A DNA stretch of 39,735 nucleotides from Nitrospinaceae bacterium (GTDB taxonomy: Bacteria > Nitrospinota > Nitrospinia > Nitrospinales > VA-1). Shown here one piece after another: positions 1 to 8,676 of the stretch (within the stretch, counting starts at the first letter, position 1; every line of letters starts with the position of its first letter). The notes beneath the pieces were generated by a model. That model was not told the origin of the DNA, did not search any database, and saw only the letters and a program-made list of their open reading frames with translations. Position numbers and translations under genes: made by a program. The stretch is taken from the NCBI GenBank assembly GCA_029261455.1, contig JAJDBH010000117.1, positions 1 to 39,735 on the forward strand. Direction: 5' to 3'.

Positions 1-862
1 CCTTATGACTTTTGCCTCGCTTCTTAAATTTTTCAAATTTTTTGGATAGAGATTTTATATAAATAAGTAAACTCTTGCGGTCATTTTCGGGAAGGTGTTT
101 CCAGCCCGGCATGGTGGTGTTTCGCAACCCGTTATTGATGACGTTTAATAAGTCTTCATCGGTTGGAATTTTACCAAAAGATGTGGAACGGATTTTTATA
201 TGGCCTTTAGTCAGGTTTCTCGGCTGTGGCATTGAGTAGTCGGCTGCAGGTCCATCCCCCTTGCCTTTGTCTCCATGGCAATAAGCACACTTTTCCATAT
301 AAACTTGTTTTCCTCTCTTTAGAGAGGGGGGCTCCTGTTTGCCCGGCTTGGTATGTCGTTGTCCTGCTGTATCATAAATATAGGAAATGATTTTCCAGAC
401 GTCTTTCTCACTCAGAGTATTTTCCCAGGCTGGCATAGCTGAATTCCAAGGCTCGTATTTTTCTGGAAGCCCTTGGCCTCCCTTCATGATACGCCAGAAG
501 GTATATGCCTGAGGTCGGGCGAGGATGGAGTCTAGACGGGTGAAATCTGCCGGAGCGGGAAAAAAACTTTTTCCAAACAGCCCATTACCGTCTAGCAAGT
601 CACCGTGGCAAAAAAAACAGTGTTTGGTGTATAAGGTTCCCCCTGCATTAAGAACTTTAGGGTTACCTTTGAAAGGGTTGGTCAGGTTTTTAAGTGCGAT
701 AGCTTGATCTTTAAAGACAAAAGATTTAGGGACGTCTTCAGAGGGAGGCGGAGTAAACCCCCATGCGGGGGAATATGTTGCCAGAAAGCAAAATAAGAAT
801 AGGTGCACTATACCTTGCTTACGTGGCTTACGTGAAAAACCGGGTTTTGTAGATGGCTTCAA
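1..862 (-). CDS. Diheme cytochrome c, C-terminus running off the left edge, TTG start
   Basis: Reverse-strand reading from TTG at 862 gives LKPSTKPGFSRK...LFLFCFLATYSPAWGF (signal-like), then LYTKHCFFCHGD and VYMEKCAYCHGDKG: two CXXCH heme motifs. Open to base 1. Absent from the ORF track because it has no ATG or stop inside the window. Confidence 0.85.
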   Translation of the reverse strand, partial: MKPSTKPGFSRKPRKQGIVHLFLFCFLATYSPAWGFTPPPSEDVPKSFVFKDQAIALKNLTNPFKGNPKVLNAGGTLYTKHCFFCHGDLLDGNGLFGKSFFPAPADFTRLDSILARPQAYTFWRIMKGGQGLPEKYEPWNSAMPAWENTLSEKDVWKIISYIYDTAGQRHTKPGKQEPPSLKRGKQVYMEKCAYCHGDKGKGDGPAADYSMPQPRNLTKGHIKIRSTSFGKIPTDEDLLNVINNGLRNTTMPGWKHLPENDRKSLLIYIKSLSKKFEKFKKRGKSHK

Positions 863-863
863 C

Positions 864-1721
864 CTAACGCCCCATTTCTTTACCTTTTGCGGTTCCCGGA
901 ACTACCGCATCTTTTTTGATTCTTCCAGACTTGATGGTTTCGTAGAAAGGTCGCTCAACCTTATCTGCGTCAAACTCAAAACTTAAGTCAATCGTTTCGC
1001 CTGCTACGATTTTGATTTTCCTTTTTTGCGGCTTCATTAAGTAATGCCAAGCGTTAACGACATATTCTCCCGGTGGGATATCACCAATATTGTAGTTTCC
1101 TTGATCATCAGTTTTGAAGTAATAAGGGTTTTGCACTCGGTAACCCCAAGTCTGCATGAACTCGTGCATTCCACAAATCATTTGCATGATTTTATATTTC
1201 TTTTTAAAAGTAACTATTCCCTCAGAAACTTCTTCAGCTGGGATAGGAATATTTAATAGAATTTTTCCTCTTTCCTTTTGGTAGACTTGACTGTTGTGCA
1301 TGACGGCATCAACGTTGTCGACCTTAAAGGCTTCTCCTTGCCGGATTAAATTTACGTCTGGGAAAAACTTGCAGTTTTCAGAAAGAATATTTATGGGCTC
1401 TTTGTTAAAGGGCTTTCCGGCTTCGACATGCTCCAGAGTGATGACCACATCTTTAAGCCCCCCATTTGGTGAGACCTTGAAGTCATCCAGCACCCGGTTC
1501 ATTTCATCGTCGGTATCCACTTCTGCGCACATGTCGATGTTGGGAAACAGAATCAAGTGGTAAACGCGGGGGAAAGGCATTTTGCCAATCATTTTGGCAC
1601 TTCCCTTTATTGTTCCTCCGTTTTGAACATTGATTTCCTGATAGGCAAAAGCTGGAAGGCAGAAGGTTATCAGGGTAGCCAAGGCTAACAAAACTTTAGG
1701 GAGGAGCAATGTGTTTTTCAT
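864..1721 (-). CDS. Exported cupredoxin-like protein with carboxypeptidase-regulatory-like (CnaB-type) domain
   Basis: Signal peptide; MHNSQV and MICGMHEFM candidate copper ligands; GNYNIGDIPPGEYVVNAWH typical of the regulatory-like domain. Confidence 0.75.
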   Translation of the reverse strand: MKNTLLLPKVLLALATLITFCLPAFAYQEINVQNGGTIKGSAKMIGKMPFPRVYHLILFPNIDMCAEVDTDDEMNRVLDDFKVSPNGGLKDVVITLEHVEAGKPFNKEPINILSENCKFFPDVNLIRQGEAFKVDNVDAVMHNSQVYQKERGKILLNIPIPAEEVSEGIVTFKKKYKIMQMICGMHEFMQTWGYRVQNPYYFKTDDQGNYNIGDIPPGEYVVNAWHYLMKPQKRKIKIVAGETIDLSFEFDADKVERPFYETIKSGRIKKDAVVPGTAKGKEMGR

Positions 1722-2180
1722 TCTTTAAACCCTCGTGTCAAAAGTTAGCAACTTTTATGGGAGCAATCGTTGCTTATAATTTTCGAAGTTTGCAAGGTTC
1801 TATTAAAACAAGCGTTTAATATTGTTCCCGCAAATAAGTTTTTCTCAATTGATAATCAGATAAATCACTGCAAGCTTAATCCATTGAAAAAAAAGATACT
1901 CCTTAGACTTTACGACAAAGGATGAGGTCTTTTGGTGCAAAAATCATATTCTTCAAATCAAGCTCGAATCTTAGGATAAAGCCTAAGAGAACTAAAGGAT
2001 TACCCCTGATTTTTAGTATAAAACTCACAGCAAGTCAAGGGAGAGTTTTGGCTTCCGAAAGGTGCCGAAAATTGTCTCTTTGAAATCCCTTTCAAATCGG
2101 TAAGGCCTGATTTAAAATGAAATTAGAGGCAGAACCTATCCCGTCTTAAGAGCGGATTTTATAATAAAATATTCCATGAA

Positions 2181-2678
2181 ATGGAGTGTGTCATGCGAAA
2201 AATAGTTCTTTTACTATTTATAATTGTTTTAGGAGTTGTCCCCGCTTATGCAGGGGCACTTTCACCAGGAGAACAGGCTCCAGAATTTTCTTTGAAATCT
2301 ATGGATGGCAAACAGGTGACATTGTCCGATTTTAAAGGCAAGGTGGTTGTCATAGGGATGTTTCATATATGTGTTCCTTGTATGAACCAGGCCATGGAGT
2401 TTAATAAGCTTAGGAACCAGCTTAGCGAAGACCAAGTTGTTGTAATAGGGATCAATACAAATGGTGATTCTAAAGAAGCGGTTGCGCAATACCTCAGCAA
2501 TTTTCCGGAGAAGGTTGAATTCCCTTATTTAGTCGATCCTGTGAAAGGGGTTTATAAGTCTTATTTGCAAAGGGATATGCCAACTGTTTTAATAATTGAT
2601 GAAAAGGGTGTTTTGAATGCCCGGACTTCGGCTGTTAGTGCAGATCAACTGGTGCCTTATATTAAAAAAATGCTTTAG
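2181..2678 (+). CDS. Exported redoxin/TlpA-like thiol-disulfide protein
   Basis: Signal peptide; APEFSLKSMDGKQVTLSDFKGKVVVIGMFHICVPCMNQ, thioredoxin-fold with CVPC motif. Confidence 0.8.
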   Translation: MECVMRKIVLLLFIIVLGVVPAYAGALSPGEQAPEFSLKSMDGKQVTLSDFKGKVVVIGMFHICVPCMNQAMEFNKLRNQLSEDQVVVIGINTNGDSKEAVAQYLSNFPEKVEFPYLVDPVKGVYKSYLQRDMPTVLIIDEKGVLNARTSAVSADQLVPYIKKML

Positions 2679-3416
2679 ATGGAGAGACTAACTTTAACGC
2701 GGGCCCGACAATCAACTTCTTTGTTAGCGGGATTTGTATTTGGTTTTTTGATCTTTTCTACATTTGTAGTGGTAGGGGAAGCTTCAGCAAAAGGTTGGTT
2801 GATTCAATTGGGTTCATTCCATGAAGAGAAGAATGCAGAAGCTTTTGTATCCCGTATTAAGAAGAATGGCTATACCCCATTTGTTGTTCAGGTTGAAGAT
2901 TCTCGCTGGTTCAAGGTTCGTGTCGGCCCTTACCCCTCAAAGGAAGAGGCTCAGCAGGTTGCCGGGGATTTGAAAAAGAACCATGCGATTTCTGCCTTGG
3001 TGGTCCTCTCTAAGAACAAGAAGGGGGCTCCTGACTTGGATGGCTCCATGGGTTCTGTCGATGAGGACTCCGTGGATTCTGTCGATATTGTGGTGTCTCA
3101 ACTCCTGATCTGGCTGAATGCCTGGGAGGGAGGAGAGGTTGATACTTATCTTTCTTTTTATTCCAAAAATTTTCAAGCCCCTCAGAAATCTTTCAAGGAA
3201 TGGGAACAAAGACGCCGCTACGTTTTAGGTCGAAGCTCTGGAACCACCATCCAGGTCAGTGATATGGAAATGAAACAAAACGATGAGATTATCGAAATGT
3301 CGTTTATGCAGGATTTTAAATCTAACAGGACTTCCGATATAGGGCGGAAGGAATTAATCTGGAAAAAAGAAGATAAAAGCTGGAAAATTATCAAAGAAAC
3401 TTGGAATCCCTCCTGA
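2679..3416 (+). CDS. SPOR-domain protein with C-terminal NTF2/Cds6-like domain
   Basis: WLIQLGSFHEEKNAEAFVSRIKKNGYTPFVVQ...WFKVRVGPYPSKEEA is a SPOR repeat; the C-terminal LLIWLNAWEGGEVDTYLSFYSKNF...WKKEDKSWKIIKETW is NTF2-like. ATG abuts the upstream TAG. Confidence 0.75.
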   Translation: MERLTLTRARQSTSLLAGFVFGFLIFSTFVVVGEASAKGWLIQLGSFHEEKNAEAFVSRIKKNGYTPFVVQVEDSRWFKVRVGPYPSKEEAQQVAGDLKKNHAISALVVLSKNKKGAPDLDGSMGSVDEDSVDSVDIVVSQLLIWLNAWEGGEVDTYLSFYSKNFQAPQKSFKEWEQRRRYVLGRSSGTTIQVSDMEMKQNDEIIEMSFMQDFKSNRTSDIGRKELIWKKEDKSWKIIKETWNPS

Positions 3417-3749
3417 ATCTCTATATCCGTATTTAAATATTTTTCTCCTCCCCAAAGAGCTTTTCTTTATTTCGCACTTATATTAGGTTTTGGACTTTTC
3501 TCACTTGGCTGCCAGAAGGGTCTGAAAGCGAGCGATCAAGCCATTTTTATATCTAAAACTACTCCTTCTTTCTCACTAACCTTGGGGATCCGATATGGGA
3601 TGCTATTTGCATTATCAGGAGTTTCAGTGTTAATTAATGCTGTGTTGATCTTAACTACGAAAAATGGGATAATCTATAAAAAATCAAATACATATTTGCA
3701 TGGTTTGGCAAGGGCTTTTAAATTGCCAAAGATTAGAGTGAAATATTAG
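3417..3749 (+). other. Possible unannotated small lipoprotein ORF without a canonical start codon
   Basis: Frame open directly after the TGA of the SPOR gene: ...AFLYFALILGFGLFSLGCQKGLKASDQAIFISK...GMLFALSGVSVLINAVLILTTKNG...KYstop. Lipobox-like LFSLGC, but no NUG codon before it. Confidence 0.35.
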
Positions 3750-3816
3750 GTTAATTAAGTCGCTATGGTTTTGTAAATAGTCATTAACTTTATCTATGTT
3801 TGATTGCCACTAAACA

Positions 3817-3838
3817 CACCCCCACAAATGCGGGGGTG
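3817..3838 (+). promoter_or_regulatory. GC-rich hairpin in the leader just upstream of the Amt-kinase gene
   Basis: CACCCCC-acaaatgc-GGGGGTG, 7-bp perfect stem ending about 20 nt before the ATG at 3859. Confidence 0.45.
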
Positions 3839-3858
3839 AGAAATGATATCTCTATTTT

Positions 3859-6800
3859 ATGAATCCTGCCCCAATAAATCAGGACCTGATCTGGATATTG
3901 GTTTGTGCCTGGTTGGTCTTTCTCATGCAGGCCGGCTTTTGTTGTCTAGAAACAGGACTTGTCCGAACTAAAAACGCCCTCAATGTCGCTATAAAAAACT
4001 TCGCAGACTTTAGTGTCTCTGGTTTTATTTTCTGGTTATTTGGATTTGCTTTGATGTTTGGTGCTGATGTTAATGGGTTGATTGGCACCAGTGGATTCAT
4101 GTTTGGGGAGGGTGGGAGTGCATGGGGTCAAGCATTTTTTATTTTCCAGCTCATGTTTTGCGGTACTGCCATTACCATCACCTCGGGCGCCTTGGCTGAG
4201 CGACTACATTTTTCTGGATATCTGATTATAGTCGTTATCATCAGCAGCTTCATTTTTCCCATCTTTGGACATTGGGCCTGGAGTGGCAAGCAATTAGGGA
4301 GTCCCGATGGTTGGCTGGGAAGCCTGGGCTTCCTGGATTTTGCCGGAGCTTCGGTCGTGCATTCGGTAGGTGGGTGGGTGGCATTGGCTGGAGTCATTGT
4401 TATAGGGCCTCGATCAGGTCGGTTTGGACCGAACAAGATTGAAATCCAAAAAAATAGTATACCCATGGCCACCCTTGGGACGTTTCTTTTATGGATTGGT
4501 TGGTTCGGGTTTAATGGTGGTAGTACCTTTGCATTCACTGATCAGGTTCCAGGCATACTTATTAATACTGCTTTGGCGGGGTTGGCAGGAAGTCTGGCAG
4601 TAATGAGTTTGTCATGGTATTGGTTTCGCCGTCCGAACGCGGAGGATTCGTTGAACGGTGCTTTGGCGGGGTTGGTTGGCATCACTGCTTCCTGCAATCT
4701 AGTTGCCCCGATGGACTCCCTTATCATTGGTTCGATTTCGGGAGCACTATGTTTTGCCGCTACCCGTTTTCTGGAAAAAATGGAAATTGACGATGTCGTG
4801 GGCGCATTTCCTGTTCATGCCATTGGTGGAATCTGGGGAACTTTAGCTGTTGCCCTATTCGGCGATACTGAACTTTGGGGGACAGGTTTGAGCCGATGGG
4901 ATCAGTTCTTGGTTCAATTGACAGGAGTAGGGGTTTGTTTCGCTTGGTCTTTTGGCGTTAGTTATGGGCTACTCACTCTGATCAACCGAATATTTCCTTT
5001 GCGGGTCAGCCAAAAAGAAGAACGTGTTGGTTTGAATATTGCTGAACACAGTTTTGAGCAATTGGCAGCAAAAATGGAAAAGGACGAGGCACTCATTGCT
5101 GCCATGGTCGACAACATCACGGATGGGATTATTACCATAGATGAAAATGGAGTCATGGAGTCGTTCAATCCGGCGGCAGAACGCATGTTCAAGTGTTCGG
5201 CCAGCGAGGCCATCACCCAAAATATCTCACTATTACTTCGTGCTCCTGAACAAGAGTTTGGCGATGATTCCTTTTGTTCTGAAGACTTAAAGGAAACCAT
5301 TCAGAGTATAGGCAAAATAGGGGGAGAGGTTAGTGGTCAACGCAAGGATGAAAGTATTTTTCCTGTTGAAGTGGCAGTGAGTGCAATGAAGCTGGAAGGC
5401 CACTCCCTTTACGTCTGTATTCTGCGCGACATCACAGAACGCAAGCGAGTGGATGAGGAACTGAAAAGTTATCGCCACCTACTTGAGGAACGGGTGGCTA
5501 AGCGGACAGAGCAACTGAAAATTTCCAATCAGCTCCTGCAAAAAGAAAGTTCCTTCATCCAGTTGAATAAAGACATTGCCGTTTCCGCGAATCAATCGAA
5601 ATCTTTTGAAGACGCCATGCGGGATAGTTTGGAGAGAATCTGTAAGGATTCAGACTGGCCCGTGGGGCATATGTATTTTGTGGATGAATACTCAAAAGAC
5701 ACTCTTATCCCATCAACCATCTGGTATCAGTCGGATTCAGAACGGTTCGAGGCCTTCCGTAAGGTTACAGAAGCATCGCCCTTAAAAGCTGGCGTTGGGT
5801 TGCCGGGCCGTGTTTTGAAAAGTGGCAAGCCTGCATGGATTTTTGATGTCACCCAAGACGATAATTTTCCACGTGCAAAACTGGTGGAAAACATCGGAGT
5901 CCGAGCTGGTTTTGCGTTTCCGATTTTAACGGGTAACGATGTGGTCGGAGTCATGGAATTCTTTAGCACTGAGTCGGTGAGGCCCGATGAAAAATTATTG
6001 GAGATCATGTCCAGTATAGGGACTTTGCTCGGTCGCGTTGTGGAGCGCAAGGCATCAGAAACGGCCTTAAAGGCAAGCGAAACACGTGTTCGGACTATTA
6101 TGAATAATGCCATCGACGGGATCATTACTATCAACGAGCATGGTTTGATGGAGACGGCCAACCCGGCGGCGGCGAAGATTTTCGGTTATGAAGAGTCAGA
6201 GTTGCTAGGGGAAAACGTCAGCATGCTCATGCCTGAACCTGATTCAAGCCAACATGATGGTTATCTCAATAATTATTTGGAAACCGGTGTGTCCAAAATT
6301 ATTGGGCGTGGGCGGGAAGTAGTTGGTCAAAGAAAAGATGGCTCTCTCTTTCCCCTGGACTTGGCAGTGAGCGAAATGATCCTGAATAAAGAATCGATTT
6401 TTGTAGGTATCGTGAGGGATATTACGGAACGAAAAGTCATCGAAGAAGCACTGATTCTAGCAAAGGAAGGAGCCCAAAATGCCAGCCAGGCAAAGTCTCA
6501 CTTCCTATCTAATATGAGTCACGAGTTGAGAACTCCGCTCAACGGTATTCTGGGCTTTACTGATTTGTTAAACGGACAACATTTTGGTCCCCTCAATGTT
6601 AAACAATCGGGTTATGTCAAGCAAATCGATAACTGTGGCAAGCATCTTTTGGACCTGATCAACGACCTTCTTGATATAGCAAAAATTGATGCAGGTAAAC
6701 TGGGTATATTCATTGATAGTTATCGCGCTAAAGATTGTATGGAGTCTGTTTTAGGGTTGATGGGATCTCAGTTTGAGCAGAAAAAAATTGTGCTTAAGAC

Positions 6801-7626
6801 TCATATCGACCCTGACCTGGAGATGTTGACTTGCGACATAAAGAGATTCAAACAAATCCTTCTAAATTTCCTGTCTAATGCCTTAAAGTTCACTCCTGAA
6901 GAGGGCTTGGTTGAGTTAAAATTTGTCCGCGAACCTTCTTGTGACCGGATCAGCATTTCTGATTCTGGGATTGGTATTGATGCTGGTGAGTTGGAACATA
7001 TTTTCGACGAATTTCATCAGGTAGATCGCAAGCGAGATGAAGACCTTGGTGGTGCCGGGATTGGTCTTGCTTTAACCCGGCGCCTTGTTGAACTGCATGA
7101 TGGAGTTGTCGGTGTTGAGAGTGAGCGAGGTAAGGGAAGCACTTTCTGGTTCACTTTGCCGCATGAGGCCTTGAATGAAAAGAAATCGGTTGATGAGACA
7201 GAACGCAACGAGCTCTCCTCCTCGTTGAAAAGTACATCAGCGCGACGAATTTTGCTGGCAGAGGATAACGAGGTAAACTTGAAAATGATCCTCGATATTC
7301 TGAGTCTGCATGACCATCAGGTTTTTGTTGCGACCAACGGACAGGAGGCTGTGAATCTGGCTCAAACCTGCAACCCGGATATCATTCTGATGGATATTAG
7401 AATGCCGGTGATGAATGGATTGGAAGCCACTCAAGCAATAAAAGAATTTCCTGAGTTAAAAAATATTCCAATCATCGCTCTAACTGCCAGTGCGGGTGAG
7501 GAGGAGAAGGTAAGGTGTTACGCTGCAGGGTGCGTGGAGCATGTATCGAAACCGATTCAGTCTGAAGAGTTATTCCAAGTTCTAGATCGATATTTGAAGC
7601 GGGGTAGAGGAGTGGATTATAAATGA
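3859..7626 (+). CDS. Ammonium transporter (Amt)-fused hybrid sensor histidine kinase (Amt-PAS-GAF-PAS-HisKA-HATPase-REC)
   Basis: Amt motifs GALAERLHFSGY, LDFAGASVVHSVGG, GAFPVHAIGGIWG; PAS (DGIITIDENG); GAF (GVGLPGRVLKSGKPAWIFDV); PAS (DGIITINEHG, MPEPDSSQHDGYL); HisKA SHFLSNMSHELRTPLNGILGF; N box NFLSNALKFTP; DSGIGI; GGAGIGLAL; REC RILLAEDNEVNLKM...DIILMDIRMPVMNG...KPI. Confidence 0.95.
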   Translation: MNPAPINQDLIWILVCAWLVFLMQAGFCCLETGLVRTKNALNVAIKNFADFSVSGFIFWLFGFALMFGADVNGLIGTSGFMFGEGGSAWGQAFFIFQLMFCGTAITITSGALAERLHFSGYLIIVVIISSFIFPIFGHWAWSGKQLGSPDGWLGSLGFLDFAGASVVHSVGGWVALAGVIVIGPRSGRFGPNKIEIQKNSIPMATLGTFLLWIGWFGFNGGSTFAFTDQVPGILINTALAGLAGSLAVMSLSWYWFRRPNAEDSLNGALAGLVGITASCNLVAPMDSLIIGSISGALCFAATRFLEKMEIDDVVGAFPVHAIGGIWGTLAVALFGDTELWGTGLSRWDQFLVQLTGVGVCFAWSFGVSYGLLTLINRIFPLRVSQKEERVGLNIAEHSFEQLAAKMEKDEALIAAMVDNITDGIITIDENGVMESFNPAAERMFKCSASEAITQNISLLLRAPEQEFGDDSFCSEDLKETIQSIGKIGGEVSGQRKDESIFPVEVAVSAMKLEGHSLYVCILRDITERKRVDEELKSYRHLLEERVAKRTEQLKISNQLLQKESSFIQLNKDIAVSANQSKSFEDAMRDSLERICKDSDWPVGHMYFVDEYSKDTLIPSTIWYQSDSERFEAFRKVTEASPLKAGVGLPGRVLKSGKPAWIFDVTQDDNFPRAKLVENIGVRAGFAFPILTGNDVVGVMEFFSTESVRPDEKLLEIMSSIGTLLGRVVERKASETALKASETRVRTIMNNAIDGIITINEHGLMETANPAAAKIFGYEESELLGENVSMLMPEPDSSQHDGYLNNYLETGVSKIIGRGREVVGQRKDGSLFPLDLAVSEMILNKESIFVGIVRDITERKVIEEALILAKEGAQNASQAKSHFLSNMSHELRTPLNGILGFTDLLNGQHFGPLNVKQSGYVKQIDNCGKHLLDLINDLLDIAKIDAGKLGIFIDSYRAKDCMESVLGLMGSQFEQKKIVLKTHIDPDLEMLTCDIKRFKQILLNFLSNALKFTPEEGLVELKFVREPSCDRISISDSGIGIDAGELEHIFDEFHQVDRKRDEDLGGAGIGLALTRRLVELHDGVVGVESERGKGSTFWFTLPHEALNEKKSVDETERNELSSSLKSTSARRILLAEDNEVNLKMILDILSLHDHQVFVATNGQEAVNLAQTCNPDIILMDIRMPVMNGLEATQAIKEFPELKNIPIIALTASAGEEEKVRCYAAGCVEHVSKPIQSEELFQVLDRYLKRGRGVDYK

Positions 7627-8537
7627 AAGTTTTAATTGTTGAAGATGATTCTGCATCGCGAGAATTTTTACTGGATACAGTAGAAAGTCAAGGTTTTGAA
7701 GTTAGGGTTGCTATTGATGGTTTGAGTGGACTGGAAGCGTTTAAAGAGTTTAATCCTGATATGGTTCTTTCAGACATAAGGATGCCGAAAATGGACGGTC
7801 TGGAAATGTTGAAGGAAATACGCAAACTTGACAGCAATGTAATTGTGATCATGTGCACAGCTTTTGGTTGCGAGGAATACGCCATCAAAGCCCTTCGTTA
7901 TCGTGCTAATAATTACCTCAAAAAACCTATCCGCCACAAGGACCTTCTACCGCTGATTCACAAATGCTCCAGCCTCATAAATCAAAGTCATTCTGTCGAT
8001 ATGCCTGAAATAGATTCGGAGGAGATCAAAACCCATTTCACTCTGACCCTGCAAAGCACTGTGGAAGACATACCTGATATGGTCAACCTTCTAATGAAAT
8101 CGACATCAGGTTCGCTAGATGAAAAAGAAATCCTCAATACGAAATTAGGACTTACGGAGCTTTTGACCAATGCCATAGAAAATGGAAACCTTGAAATCAC
8201 TTCTGAAGAGTGGGCTGAAGCTTTTCTGAAGGGTGAAAAAGGATTGAAAATGTTACGCGAAAAAAAAATGTCTGATCCCCTCATTGCTAGGCGAACAGTA
8301 AAAGTAACTTATAAATCCGATGATGTGTATTTTGAGTGGATCATCAGCGATCAGGGCCAAGGCTTTGACTGGGAAAAGATATTTCGTGAATGTGATGGCA
8401 TGAATCCACTTGACCTTGAATGTAAGGGGATCTTTTTAAGTCGTTTTCACTTTGATGGTATGGAATATATGGATAACGGGAGCACTGTCCGCGTGAGAAA
8501 GCGCCGCACTTCTACCTCGCAGGAATCACCAGCCTGA
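7623..8537 (+). CDS. Response regulator with C-terminal RsbW-like HATPase domain
   Basis: REC: VLIVEDDSASRE...DMVLSDIRMPKMDG...NNYLKKPI; C-terminal LGLTELLTNAIENGNLEI (N box) and WIISDQGQGFDWE (G1 box). ATGA overlap with upstream gene. Confidence 0.85.
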   Translation: MKVLIVEDDSASREFLLDTVESQGFEVRVAIDGLSGLEAFKEFNPDMVLSDIRMPKMDGLEMLKEIRKLDSNVIVIMCTAFGCEEYAIKALRYRANNYLKKPIRHKDLLPLIHKCSSLINQSHSVDMPEIDSEEIKTHFTLTLQSTVEDIPDMVNLLMKSTSGSLDEKEILNTKLGLTELLTNAIENGNLEITSEEWAEAFLKGEKGLKMLREKKMSDPLIARRTVKVTYKSDDVYFEWIISDQGQGFDWEKIFRECDGMNPLDLECKGIFLSRFHFDGMEYMDNGSTVRVRKRRTSTSQESPA

Positions 8538-8676
8538 TCAGGCCTGACCTGATTGTAAAAGGGGTTACATACTATATAATGGATTGGTTAATAATTTAAT
8601 TTCATCGCTCCATTGATTCTGGCTATAACGCTAGATCATTCTTTCCCTTTTAAACCCCATTAGTACTCTGAGCAAA

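Noticed and set aside
525-707. 60-aa plus-strand ORF
   Set aside because: Antisense to the diheme cytochrome c gene, whose reverse-strand frame carries two CXXCH motifs.
3817-3838. Hairpin interpreted as a Rho-independent terminator
   Set aside because: No U-tract follows, and the start codon of the next gene is about 20 nt away; kept only as a possible leader element.
4128-4538. 136-aa minus-strand ORF inside the Amt-kinase gene, and similar antisense ORFs at 4962-5300, 5727-6161 and 7988-8284
   Set aside because: Antisense shadows of a strongly supported coding region; low-complexity translations with no recognisable domain or signal.
8537-8553. ATCAGG-CCTGA-CCTGAT repeat after the response regulator as a terminator
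   Set aside because: Stem is only 6 bp and is followed by GTAAAAGG rather than a U-run.
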